A stretch of 64,000 nt of DNA from Paenibacillus sp. IHBB 10380 (GTDB lineage Bacteria; Bacillota; Bacilli; Paenibacillales; Paenibacillaceae): assembly GCF_000949425.1 (NCBI RefSeq), contig NZ_CP010976.1:2790001-2854000 (forward strand), written 5' to 3'. Below, in pieces: positions 1-7,680 of the stretch; position 1 is the first letter of the stretch; each line of letters begins with the position of its first letter. A program made the position numbers and the translations under genes. The notes under the pieces were generated by a model. It was given only the letters and a program-made list of their open reading frames with translations. It searched no databases and was not told where the DNA came from.

Positions 1-105
1 TGGCTCTTTATCGCAGCTAAGTTCATTAAGGCAGGATTACTTTCAATCACTAAATCGTATGGACACTGGAATACAACCATCGCAAAAGGAGGGAACGCGG
101 AATGA
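1..105 (+). CDS. C-terminal end of a probable DUF1700-type membrane protein (partial)
   Basis: An open frame runs from the first base to the TGA at 103-105 and its last 34 residues are visible, ending KGGNAE. The stop overlaps the ATG of the DUF4097 gene (ATGA at 102-105), so the two are translationally coupled. In Bacillales a PadR regulator, a DUF1700 membrane protein and a DUF4097 protein often form one operon; the DUF1700 label rests on that context because too little sequence is present for a domain call. Confidence 0.5.
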   Translation, partial: WLFIAAKFIKAGLLSITKSYGHWNTTIAKGGNAE

Positions 106-953
106 GTACTACGAAATGGCGAGGTCTTGGATTTATTGGTTTGATACTGGTTATAATCGGGTTTGCCGGGATGGCATTTAATCGTTTTGAATTTGGAGAT
201 GATCTAACTGTATACAATAAGAAATGGACCTTTGAACCTAATACGCTCCATACATTGAATATTAACAGTGATTATTCTGCAGATGTGAACTTCATAGAAA
301 GTACAGATGGCACAGACTCCATTGCGTTGGACGGACCTTTAGAGAACCAAACCATTACCTTCATGGAGCAAGCAACCCTAAATAACGGCACCTTTGATAT
401 GAACCTCACAGATGGGGACACCATTAGATTCTTTAATATCTCCTTCCAACCTAAAAAACTTAAAATCACAGTATCTGTAACTGATCCGAATCAACTACAA
501 AAAGTTGCTCTTCAATTCAATTCAAACAATGCAAATATTAAAAATTTAACAGCTAAAAACACTTCTATAATCACTCATTCAGGAAATTTATCCCTTGAGT
601 CTATTACATCAGAACAATTACTACTAGATGTTAAATCGGGTAATATAACAGGGCATATGATTAATGGTAACACTACCGCAGCATCAAATTCTGGAAATAT
701 TAGATTAGATGACTTAAGTGGTAATAGTACAATAAGTGCTAGTTCAGGTAACATTCGAATCATTCAAAAAGGGGCTGCTTCCCTTAATCTTTCGGCAAGT
801 TCAGGTAATGTCACGCTAACCCCAGATGTAGACTTCAAAGGTACCTATGATCTCCAAGCTAGTTCTGGTAGTGTACAATCCCCTGAATCTTTAAGACAGT
901 CCGATGATCTTATTAAGATCAGGACTCATTCTGGTAATATTACCGTGAAGTAA
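102..953 (+). CDS. DUF4097-type beta-strand repeat (putative adhesin-like) membrane-anchored protein
   Basis: The 283-residue protein has one N-terminal membrane segment (about residues 9-27, GLGFIGLILVIIGFAGMAF) followed by an extracytoplasmic region. Residues 130-283 repeat a short strand pattern built around S-G-N-I/V/L (for example HSGNL, SNSGNI, SSGNIR, SSGNV, HSGNI), typical of the beta-solenoid-like DUF4097 family. The start is set by AAAGGAGG at 85-92 and coupling to the upstream gene. Members are often found with PadR/DUF1700 or LiaG-type envelope-stress systems; an envelope role is inferred, and no catalytic residues are evident. A rho-independent terminator follows. Confidence 0.8.
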   Translation: MSTTKWRGLGFIGLILVIIGFAGMAFNRFEFGDDLTVYNKKWTFEPNTLHTLNINSDYSADVNFIESTDGTDSIALDGPLENQTITFMEQATLNNGTFDMNLTDGDTIRFFNISFQPKKLKITVSVTDPNQLQKVALQFNSNNANIKNLTAKNTSIITHSGNLSLESITSEQLLLDVKSGNITGHMINGNTTAASNSGNIRLDDLSGNSTISASSGNIRIIQKGAASLNLSASSGNVTLTPDVDFKGTYDLQASSGSVQSPESLRQSDDLIKIRTHSGNITVK

Positions 954-972
954 AATCAAATGAGAATATCCT

Positions 973-1024
973 AAAACCCATCCCCTAAAAGATGGGTTAT
1001 TCTTCATGAATAACTTTTTTCCTT
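973..1024 (+). terminator. Terminator after the DUF4097 gene
   Basis: Arms AACCCATC (975-982) and GATGGGTT (991-998) form a stem; a second small hairpin and a T-run (1015-1020) follow. It closes the operon entering from the left edge. Confidence 0.75.
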
Positions 1025-1122
1025 TGTACCCGATTGGTTTGTTATGTCGAATGACAGCTTAAGCCAATACAGTAAAATGGTATTGACCGTAACTCTCGTT
1101 ATCGGACACTGTAACAAACGTG

Positions 1123-1162
1123 TTGACAGATAAAACTTATGTTACTATAATAATGTAAGTAA
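1123..1162 (+). promoter_or_regulatory. Sigma-A promoter of azoR with an overlapping inverted repeat
   Basis: TTGACA at 1123-1128 and TATAAT at 1146-1151 are separated by exactly 17 bases, a consensus promoter. An imperfect inverted repeat TTACT-N11-AGTAA (1142-1162) covers the -10 box. Azoreductase genes in Bacillales are commonly repressed by YodB/MhqR-type redox or quinone sensors; assignment of this palindrome to such a repressor is inference. Confidence 0.75.
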
Positions 1163-1197
1163 GTAGATTAAAGTACAGAACAGGAGATAAACATACT

Positions 1198-1824
1198 ATG
1201 TCTAACGTTTTATTTATCAAAGCTAATAACCGTCCTCTTGAAATGTCCGTAAGTGTTAAGCTATACCATTCATTCTTGGAGAGCTACAAACAATCGCATC
1301 CGAATGATCAAATTGAGGAACTTGATTTGTTTGCAGAGAACCTTCCTTATTACGATAATACGGCTATCATGGGTATGTATAAAGCAGCCAATGGTATGGA
1401 ATTAGCACCAGAAGAACAACAAGCCGCTGACAATGTAACTAAATATTTGAATCAATTTCTTGCAGCTGACAAAGTTGTGTTTGCATTCCCATTGTGGAAT
1501 ATGACAGTACCGGCTGTTCTTCATACCTACATTGATTACCTTAATCAAGCAGGCAAAACATTTAGATATACAGCTGAAGGTCCTGTTGGATTAGTTACAG
1601 ACACCAAAGTAGCGATTCTAAATGCAAGAGGTGGCCTGTATTCCGAAGGTCCTGCAGCAGCAGCTGAAATGTCAGTTAACTTTATTACGTATAACATGAA
1701 CTTATTCGGTGTTAAAGACTTAACTTCTGTTATTGTCGAAGGACATAATCAATTCCCAGATCAAGCAGCAAACATTATTGAGACTGGACTTAAACAAGCA
1801 TCGGAAGCCGCGGTAAGCTTCTAA
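1198..1824 (+). CDS. azoR: FMN-dependent NADH-azoreductase (AzoR family)
   Basis: This 208-residue flavodoxin-fold protein matches the AzoR/AcpD family along its whole length. Typical segments are the N-terminal MSNVLFIKANNRP phosphate-binding region, FAFPLWNMTVPAVLHTYIDY (residues 95-114) that contacts FMN, and LNARGG near residue 142. The family reduces azo dyes and quinones with NADH and FMN and is cytosolic; in Bacillales it protects against quinones and other thiol-reactive electrophiles. It is a single-gene transcript with its own strong promoter and a following terminator. The start has an AGGAGA site nine bases upstream. Confidence 0.95.
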   Translation: MSNVLFIKANNRPLEMSVSVKLYHSFLESYKQSHPNDQIEELDLFAENLPYYDNTAIMGMYKAANGMELAPEEQQAADNVTKYLNQFLAADKVVFAFPLWNMTVPAVLHTYIDYLNQAGKTFRYTAEGPVGLVTDTKVAILNARGGLYSEGPAAAAEMSVNFITYNMNLFGVKDLTSVIVEGHNQFPDQAANIIETGLKQASEAAVSF

Positions 1825-1847
1825 TTCAATCCTTAAATATTGTAAAC

Positions 1848-1892
1848 AACAACCTCTCTTATGGATACATTAATCCATGAAGAGAGGTTGTT
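1848..1892. terminator. Bidirectional terminator between azoR and the HAD gene
   Basis: A 13-base perfect stem (AACAACCTCTCTT, 1848-1860, with its complement at 1880-1892) with further pairing of ATGGA and TCCAT inside. It lies between convergent genes and probably serves both. Confidence 0.8.
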
Positions 1893-1937
1893 TATATACA
1901 GAATGTATTCTACAAAGTCAATCCTCCATTTGTTTCA

Positions 1938-2606
1938 TTAGATAATCTCAACTAGCTCATTTAACTCATGAATCGTTTTCCACGGTTTCACATTTAGCTC
2001 ATCATCCCATACATGGTTACGACGCAGCCAAATACCACGAATTCCAACTTGATCAGGTCCCCAAATATCGTTACGTGGATGATCTCCTATGAATACGGCC
2101 TGATCTGCTGTAACTCCCAATTGATCTAGTGCCATTTGATAAATTTGTGGAGCTGGCTTTTGTATCCCCGTATTCTCAGATATGACAACAGTGTGGAAAT
2201 GCTCAATCAGTTGTAGCTTATTTATCTTCCCTTGCTGAATATGTTGTCTCCCATTCGTGATGATCCCCATTGCATAACCACGATGATTACAGTGCTTAAG
2301 GGCTTCTTCTACATAGGCCATTCGGCAGGCATGAGTCATATAATGTATGTTGTAAAATTGTTCAATATCAACAGCTGTAACTGTATTCTTCCACGGAAGA
2401 ACATCTACTAACTCTTGAAAAAATTGTTGTTTATTACGATATCCATCAGCATCTCTAATTTTCATATCAACCACAATCTCAGCCTGCGCGGATTCAATAA
2501 GATGACTCAGATGTTCTGATACGAACTGCTCAGAAAATTTGCGAAATGTTGTATCTCTATCCATTAATGTATTATCTAGATCGAAAATGACTGCTTTTAA
2601 ATCCAT
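1938..2606 (-). CDS. HAD-superfamily hydrolase, subfamily IA (YjjG/YfnB-like phosphatase)
   Basis: The 222-residue protein carries all four HAD motifs: FDLDNTLMD (motif I, nucleophile Asp near residue 9), IITNGR (motif II, about 115), IQKPAPQIY (motif III Lys, about 148) and FIGDHPRNDIWG (motif IV, about 171). The helical cap between motifs I and II is of the C1 type. Family members dephosphorylate small cytosolic metabolites such as nucleotides and sugar phosphates; the substrate cannot be read from the sequence. The ATG has an AAAGGGGTG ribosome site. It is convergent with azoR and apparently monocistronic. Confidence 0.88.
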   Translation of the reverse strand: MDLKAVIFDLDNTLMDRDTTFRKFSEQFVSEHLSHLIESAQAEIVVDMKIRDADGYRNKQQFFQELVDVLPWKNTVTAVDIEQFYNIHYMTHACRMAYVEEALKHCNHRGYAMGIITNGRQHIQQGKINKLQLIEHFHTVVISENTGIQKPAPQIYQMALDQLGVTADQAVFIGDHPRNDIWGPDQVGIRGIWLRRNHVWDDELNVKPWKTIHELNELVEII

Positions 2607-2786
2607 CTTTGCACCCCTTTTATACTAAACCTGTATTCACTTTGCCAAAAGTTTATTCTAGTATATCAGACGAATCTATATATTGATGATCAACTTTCTC
2701 TATTCGACGTCTCAGTTCTGGCATTTCCATAATAATTGGAGTAGGATTATATTGTTTGATGCATAAGCAACTAAGGAGGTTCCATC

Positions 2787-3767
2787 ATGCAAGATGTTAT
2801 CATTATTGGGGCAGGTCCCTGCGGTCTATCAGCAGCTATAGAATGCAACCGCCGTGGACTTTCGACACATATTATCGAGAAGCACCACATTGTCCGTTCC
2901 ATTTACTTGTATCCTACATATATGCAGTTCTTTAGTACCGCTGAGCTGCTAGAGATCGGGGATATTCCATTTGCTACACCTAACGATAAGCCATTTAGGC
3001 ATGAAGCACTTTCCTACTACCGTAAAGTCGCTTCACATTATCAATTAAACATTACTTCGTACGAAGAAGCTTTCTCCATTGAACGACATGACAATGGGCT
3101 ATTCACCGTTCATACGAGAGATCGAAGTGGACAGGAGCTATGTCATGAAGCTCGTCAAGTGGTTATAGCAACTGGTTATTTCGACCACCCTAACTATATC
3201 GGCATTCCTGGAGAAGATCTTCCTAAAGTGACTCACTACTTCCGTGAGGCTCACCCATATACCGGAACGAAAGTGACCGTCATTGGGGGAAGTAACTCGG
3301 CCGTTGATGCGGCTATGGAACTTATCCGTGTGGGCGCTGAGGTCACGATGGTTTACCGTGGAGAGACAATCTCGGACAATATTAAACCTTGGGTTCGTCC
3401 AATCTTTGAAGGCTTGATTCAAAAAGGAAACATCCATCTTCATTTGAACGCTAAAGTTACTGAAATTAGAATGGATTCCGTTGTAGTAACAACTAACGAT
3501 GGGCAAGAATCCATCATTGACAACGATTTTGTCTTAGCACTTACAGGCTTCCACCCTGATAGACAACTACTTGCTTCCTCAGGCGTACTACTTGACGGTG
3601 ATATGGAGAAACCTATATTCAATCCAGAGACCATGGAAAGCTCTGTCCCAGGGCTTTATGTAGCTGGTGTTATTGCATCAGGAAGCAATGCGAATGAAGT
3701 GTTCATCGAGTCGGGTCGTTGGCATGGCCGTTTGATTGCAGAACATATACGACCTTTATCGAGCTAA
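2787..3767 (+). CDS. ypdA: YpdA-family FAD/NAD(P)-dependent bacillithiol disulfide reductase
   Basis: This 326-residue flavoprotein begins with the FAD-binding motif [12 protein letters not shown], including the single Cys after the glycine motif (residue 12) that is conserved in YpdA/Bdr. A second Rossmann motif, [14 protein letters not shown] (about residues 166-179), binds NADPH. YpdA reduces oxidised bacillithiol (BSSB) back to BSH in the bacillithiol/bacilliredoxin system. There is no thioredoxin-reductase-like CxxC, as expected for this family. AAGGAGG lies ahead of the ATG. The DUF441 gene follows 17 bases after the stop and is probably cotranscribed. Confidence 0.9.
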   Translation: MQDVIIIGAGPCGLSAAIECNRRGLSTHIIEKHHIVRSIYLYPTYMQFFSTAELLEIGDIPFATPNDKPFRHEALSYYRKVASHYQLNITSYEEAFSIERHDNGLFTVHTRDRSGQELCHEARQVVIATGYFDHPNYIGIPGEDLPKVTHYFREAHPYTGTKVTVIGGSNSAVDAAMELIRVGAEVTMVYRGETISDNIKPWVRPIFEGLIQKGNIHLHLNAKVTEIRMDSVVVTTNDGQESIIDNDFVLALTGFHPDRQLLASSGVLLDGDMEKPIFNPETMESSVPGLYVAGVIASGSNANEVFIESGRWHGRLIAEHIRPLSS

Positions 3768-3784
3768 AGGAGATGACCACATCC

Positions 3785-4228
3785 ATGGATATCACTTCAC
3801 TGATCTTGTTAGCGATAGCTGCGTTAGGGGTCATTAGTAACAATACAGCCATCACCATCGCAATGATTGTATTGCTGCTACTCAGAGTTACCCACTTCAC
3901 GCAAGCTTTTCCATGGTTAGAGAAGTACGGACTAACGATCGGTATTATTATCCTGACCATTGGAGTCATGTCTCCACTTGCAAGTGGTAAACTGAGCCTA
4001 CCTACGATCGCTAGCTCATTCTTGAGCTGGCAATCTCTACTCGCAATAGCTATAGGAATGCTTGTTGCCTACCTTGGCGGGCGTGGTGCGACGCTCATGA
4101 CTAGCAATCCTACGATAGTTGCAGGCCTTCTAATTGGCACTGTGCTAGGGGTTGCTTTATTCCGAGGCGTTCCTGTAGGACCTTTGATCGCTGCGGGTAT
4201 CCTGTCCCTCCTTATCGGCAAATCTTAA
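3785..4228 (+). CDS. DUF441 (YtwI/UPF0756) integral membrane protein
   Basis: A small hydrophobic protein of about 147 residues with four to five membrane segments and the family-like C-terminal glycine-rich stretch [18 protein letters not shown]. The start at 3785 ([10 protein letters not shown]) is preferred because AAAGGAG at 3766-3772 directly abuts the upstream ATG at 3773 and leaves a usable 12-base gap only to 3785; an in-frame start at 3719 would overlap ypdA. Members are plasma-membrane proteins of unknown function. Adjacency to ypdA suggests cotranscription but says nothing firm about function. Confidence 0.85.
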   Translation: MDITSLILLAIAALGVISNNTAITIAMIVLLLLRVTHFTQAFPWLEKYGLTIGIIILTIGVMSPLASGKLSLPTIASSFLSWQSLLAIAIGMLVAYLGGRGATLMTSNPTIVAGLLIGTVLGVALFRGVPVGPLIAAGILSLLIGKS

Positions 4229-4272
4229 GTTTCACTGAACGTAAGCAGAGAGACGTCGTTAACTTATAACAT

Positions 4273-4374
4273 AACAAAGAACCGGAGAAATGGTTAAACT
4301 GTACCCTATAGAGTAGACACTTTAATAAGTCTATCTATAGGGGTACAGTATAATTCTTCTTTCGGTTCTTTGTT
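4273..4374. repeat. Nested palindrome: terminator arms enclosing a 52-bp IS-end-like inverted repeat
   Basis: Outer perfect arms AACAAAGAACCG (4273-4284) and their complement (4363-4374) enclose an inner palindrome whose arms start ACTGTACCC (4298) and end GGGTACAGT (4349), 21 bases each with one indel on either side. The outer stem ends in T-rich sequence on both strands and could terminate the convergent DUF441 and ABC genes. The inner repeat resembles the paired ends of IS150-type elements; that resemblance is recalled, not searched. Confidence 0.6.
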
Positions 4375-4410
4375 GAATGCTGCACAGATGCCCTCGATAC
4401 TAAGAATAAC

Positions 4411-6159
4411 TTAGGTATCTAAATTCTGAACATTATATAGCCTTGCATAACTTCCACCAAGCTCGATTAAATGTTGATGATTACCACTTTCGGTGATACT
4501 CCCATTCTCCAATACGACAATAACATCCGCATGAGTAATTGTTGATAATCGATGTGCCACGATTAATGTAGTCCGATTAGAGGAAAGGTCCTGCAACGAT
4601 TGTTGAATCAGATGTTCAGACTCTAAATCTAAAGCTGACGTAGCCTCATCCAGAATAAGAATATCAGGATTCTTCAGAAAGACGCGAGCTATAGCTAAAC
4701 GCTGCTTTTGCCCCCCAGATAATTTAACCCCTCGTTCTCCAATCTCGGTATCATAGCCATTCGGAAGGTTCATAATGAACTCGTGCGCATTGGCAGCGAT
4801 AGCCGCAGCTATAACTTCTTTATTATCCGCATGTGGATTGCCAAGCAAAATATTATCCTGTACAGATCCACTAAACAAGAAATTGTCCTGCAGAACCATA
4901 CCTATGCTTCTGCGTAAGCTATCTTGTGTGAGGTCACGAACATCGAAACCATTAACTTGAAGGCTACCCTCTTGAATATCGTAAAACCTTGGGATTAAGC
5001 TAATAAGAGAAGATTTACCTCCCCCACTCATACCCACGAACGCCACCGTTTCTCCTGCCATAATCTCTAGATTGATATCATTTAGAATCCAATCCTCTTG
5101 ATCGTTATATTTAAAGTATACATGGTCAAATCTAATATGTTTCGCAGGACCCTCTAATGTCTTAGCGTTAGGAGAATCTACAATATCATAGGATTCATTC
5201 ATCAGCTCCATCACTCGATCGAGTGATGCTGACGCTTGTGTCAACGTTGTCGAAGAATTAATTAGACGTCTTAATGGGGCATATAACCGATCTAAATATC
5301 CAAAGAAAGCTACGAAAGTCCCCAGCGTAAGATCCCCCTGTATGACTCGATATCCTCCATACCCAATAACCAGAATCGGTGCTATATCCGTTAATGTATT
5401 AATCACTGCAAAAGTCATTGCATTCCAGCGCGTTTGTGCCATCGCTTTATTGAGAAAATTCCCGTTAATACCTTCAAATTGTTGCTGATCGTATTTCTCA
5501 AGTGTGAAGCTACGAATGACAGAAATACCTTGGATTCTTTCATGTAAGTAGGATTGGATTCCTGCAAGTGCTTGTGATCGATCTTTACTTAATTGCTTTA
5601 GTCTCTTGTAAAGGATTTTTACCGCAATGGCATACAAGGGGAGAATCGCAATAGAGACTAACGCTAACATCGGATTAAGATAGATCATTACCCCTAACAC
5701 AATTAAAAGGGTAAACATATCAAGCCATATATTCATCATTCCAACTTCAACGATATTTTTAGTCTGCTCAACATCATTTATAAACCGTGAAATGGCTTCT
5801 CCGACCTTCGTATTCTGGTAATATCTGAGTGATAATTTTTGCAGATGGGCATATAATTTATTCCGTAAATCGAACAATATTCGACTTGTAATCAACTGAG
5901 CGAAGTACTGCCTGAAATACTCAACAGGACCTCTTACAATGATAAACAGGATCAACGTCCCACCCAGAATGAGCACTAATTGTGACATTTGCTCCTGAAC
6001 ACTAAGTGTTGAACTTGTTAACAAATCATCGACTACATACTTCATAATCATAGGCAATGTAAGTGGGATGGTAAATTTAATCATTCCTATAATCAGGGTC
6101 AATAAAATCCATTTTCTGTATGGCTTAATAAATTTATAATAGGCCTTCCATTGATTCAA
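4411..6159 (-). CDS. ABC exporter half-transporter (ATP-binding and permease fused; MsbA/BmrA-like)
   Basis: The 582-residue protein has an N-terminal six-helix type I exporter membrane domain (about residues 1-310) and a C-terminal ATPase domain. The ATPase shows Walker A GMSGGGKSS, signature LSGGQKQR, Walker B ILILDEATSALD with the catalytic Glu, and the H-loop AHRLST. With a complete consensus site it should work as a homodimer exporting drugs or lipids. The TTG start at 6159 (MNQWKAYY) is chosen because AGAGGAAGTG lies five bases upstream; a TTG 36 bases further upstream has no ribosome site. It is divergent from the next gene and monocistronic. Confidence 0.9.
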   Translation of the reverse strand: MNQWKAYYKFIKPYRKWILLTLIIGMIKFTIPLTLPMIMKYVVDDLLTSSTLSVQEQMSQLVLILGGTLILFIIVRGPVEYFRQYFAQLITSRILFDLRNKLYAHLQKLSLRYYQNTKVGEAISRFINDVEQTKNIVEVGMMNIWLDMFTLLIVLGVMIYLNPMLALVSIAILPLYAIAVKILYKRLKQLSKDRSQALAGIQSYLHERIQGISVIRSFTLEKYDQQQFEGINGNFLNKAMAQTRWNAMTFAVINTLTDIAPILVIGYGGYRVIQGDLTLGTFVAFFGYLDRLYAPLRRLINSSTTLTQASASLDRVMELMNESYDIVDSPNAKTLEGPAKHIRFDHVYFKYNDQEDWILNDINLEIMAGETVAFVGMSGGGKSSLISLIPRFYDIQEGSLQVNGFDVRDLTQDSLRRSIGMVLQDNFLFSGSVQDNILLGNPHADNKEVIAAAIAANAHEFIMNLPNGYDTEIGERGVKLSGGQKQRLAIARVFLKNPDILILDEATSALDLESEHLIQQSLQDLSSNRTTLIVAHRLSTITHADVIVVLENGSITESGNHQHLIELGGSYARLYNVQNLDT

Positions 6160-6270
6160 GCTTACACTTCCTCTTTTATGATCTAATAACTTCAATCTTA
6201 ATCTTTACAAAGTTGACTTTTTCCTCCTACAATGGTTTTATATTGCTAAGTCAGATTCAGGAGGAAGTAC

Positions 6271-6810
6271 ATGTCCAGACAATTTATAATGGAGGCAGCT
6301 ATGCTCGCCATTTATGGTGAATTGCTACAACCACCAAGTCACGTTGAATATATCATTCCATATACAAGCATCATGGAGTTATATGAACTACAGAATAGCT
6401 CCGAACAGATTATGAGTAATAACGAGGATGACCAACACGTTAAGAAGCAAATGAGGGAATTAACAATTTATTTAGAACAACCACTTAATCAAAAAAAAAT
6501 TAAGCGTGCGCTTATCATACCTTGGGCTAAAAGTGCTGCCATCCCACTCGGAGAATTAACGACAATCACCATTATCAATGCTCATGATAATGAAGCCTAC
6601 GGCGAGTCTTTCGACCCTGTAGAAACTGAACTCTTATTGATCTCACAGCGCGAGTCACTACCTCTTCTTACAGATCAATTCGAACTAATCGAACGAATTA
6701 TTGAAGGTGGTGTACAAGTACAGGTATACGATATTGAAGATTTTCAATTTGCAATGGAAGAAAATATATTTACCCAAACGCAATCAAAAACTCCTTTCCT
6801 CACGGAATAG
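6271..6810 (+). CDS. Conserved protein of unknown function
   Basis: A 179-residue soluble protein with no signal peptide or membrane segment. It is mixed alpha/beta with a basic stretch (KKIKRALIIPWAKS, about residues 83-96) and an acidic C-terminal half. I recognise it only as a protein seen in other Paenibacillus genomes, sometimes carrying an unsupported 'ADP-heptose synthase' label; no nucleotidyltransferase HxGH motif is present here, so I do not adopt that name. CAGGAGGAAG precedes the ATG. It is divergent from the ABC exporter, and its stop lies inside a bidirectional terminator. Confidence 0.75.
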   Translation: MSRQFIMEAAMLAIYGELLQPPSHVEYIIPYTSIMELYELQNSSEQIMSNNEDDQHVKKQMRELTIYLEQPLNQKKIKRALIIPWAKSAAIPLGELTTITIINAHDNEAYGESFDPVETELLLISQRESLPLLTDQFELIERIIEGGVQVQVYDIEDFQFAMEENIFTQTQSKTPFLTE

Positions 6811-6819
6811 GAGTTTTTG
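6785..6819. terminator. Bidirectional terminator overlapping the stop codon of the upstream gene
   Basis: Arms CAAAAACTCC (6785-6794) and GGAGTTTTTG (6810-6819) with additional TTCC/GGAA pairing. A/T runs on both sides suit both the plus-strand gene and the convergent HesB-like gene. Confidence 0.75.
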
Positions 6820-6838
6820 ATATAAGAAACCCCAGAGC

Positions 6839-7153
6839 TTATAGACCTGAGGTTATTTCTTCAATTTCCTCATAAATATATTCAATATCATCGAGTGGCT
6901 CCACATAATTCACAATTAAATCATACCCATTTAAATACCAGAGATCTTGATCTTCTATATAAAAATGAATTTGTTCAATATGTTGATATATGCCCTCATC
7001 ACGAGGCTGTTCAACGGAAATCCCTAACGAAAATCCCGGATGGAGCCCTCCTCCAGAACTATATCTTGGAAAGAAACGAACCGCGTCTCCTTCTTTCAAA
7101 TTCAGTTCCTTAACATACCAACGTGCAGCCTCACTGCTCATGCGAATATTCAT
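6839..7153 (-). CDS. HesB/IscA-like fold protein (YneR type)
   Basis: A 104-residue protein with the HesB-like beta-rich fold as found in the YneR group (MSSEAARWYVKELNL, then GDAVRFFPRYSSGGGLHPGFSLGI). The three cysteines that bind iron-sulfur clusters in IscA/SufA are absent, as in YneR relatives, so an Fe-S carrier role should not be assumed. The ATG at 7153 is preferred over a TTG at 7162 because AAAGGAG (7164-7170) is ten bases from the ATG but only one base from the TTG. Confidence 0.8.
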   Translation of the reverse strand: MNIRMSSEAARWYVKELNLKEGDAVRFFPRYSSGGGLHPGFSLGISVEQPRDEGIYQHIEQIHFYIEDQDLWYLNGYDLIVNYVEPLDDIEYIYEEIEEITSGL

Positions 7154-7291
7154 TCGTGTCAACTCCTTTATGCATTGTCAGAGCTTGCTTTGATCTCTAT
7201 CATACCTGAAGCTAAGCAAAAAATACAGAATTCTACGGATTATACCTATATCTTATCATATCAAAATCATAGATCCGTTCAAAAATAAAAA

Positions 7292-7321
7292 TTGACAGCT
7301 TAGCAAGCACGATGTTAGAAT
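7292..7321 (+). promoter_or_regulatory. Sigma-A promoter of the bmrBCD-like operon
   Basis: TTGACA at 7292-7297 and TAGAAT at 7316-7321 with an 18-base spacer. Transcription from here would give an RNA leader of about 350 bases before bmrC that contains the short ORF and the terminator described next. Confidence 0.65.
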
Positions 7322-7375
7322 TCATAGCATACAAGAATCCAATTGGATTAAATTTCCTAAGAAAGGGTGAGTAAA

Positions 7376-7480
7376 GTGTTCAATCCTACATTTCAGATGG
7401 TTGATTTCGTCGCAACACATCAAGTTCATGAACTACAACAATTGAATACTGGAGTAACCCTGCTGGTGGAAACTTTCTAA
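7376..7480 (+). CDS. Leader peptide (BmrB-like) upstream of the heterodimeric ABC exporter
   Basis: A 34-codon ORF starts at GTG 7376 after AAAGGGTGAG and reads MFNPTFQMVDFVATHQVHEL then a short tail ending LLVETF. It lies between the operon promoter and an intrinsic terminator placed before bmrC. In B. subtilis the homologous exporter BmrCD is controlled by the leader peptide BmrB through ribosome-mediated attenuation. Position, size and the following terminator fit that arrangement; sequence similarity to B. subtilis BmrB was not checked. The peptide is probably a regulatory reading frame and not a working protein. Confidence 0.65.
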   Translation: MFNPTFQMVDFVATHQVHELQQLNTGVTLLVETF

Positions 7481-7622
7481 CAAGAAAGCAATTACGCATC
7501 TTGGAACCATTTACAAGTAAACCCTACCATGTCTCTACGGTTGCTCTTCAATAACCGTACGCATGATAACTTTAGCATTTAAAAGGCATATCGTCCGTTC
7601 ACGGATGGTGTGTCTTTTTTCT
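7470..7622 (+). promoter_or_regulatory. Attenuator region: alternative hairpins and terminator before bmrC
   Basis: After the leader ORF the RNA can form CTTTCT/AGAAAG around its stop codon (7473-7488), a hairpin ACGGTT/AACCGT (7537-7558), and a strong terminator stem of about 14 pairs (7583-7597 with 7602-7616, loop TTCA) followed by TTTTTT. The terminator sits 60 bases before the bmrC start. I infer that ribosome stalling in the leader changes which hairpins form and allows read-through; the exact antiterminator was not resolved by eye. Confidence 0.65.
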
Positions 7623-7680
7623 GTTTACAATGGATTCAAGGATTCACCAGACAGGTTCTAATTGAAAGGAAGTGAGTGTT

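Noticed and set aside
3138..3634. Long minus-strand frames inside ypdA
   Set aside because: Antisense to a clearly coding flavoprotein gene with no start signals.
3719..3784. In-frame ATG codons at 3719 and 3773 as starts of the DUF441 gene
   Set aside because: The first lies within ypdA; the second abuts its ribosome site with no spacing. Family N-termini fit 3785.
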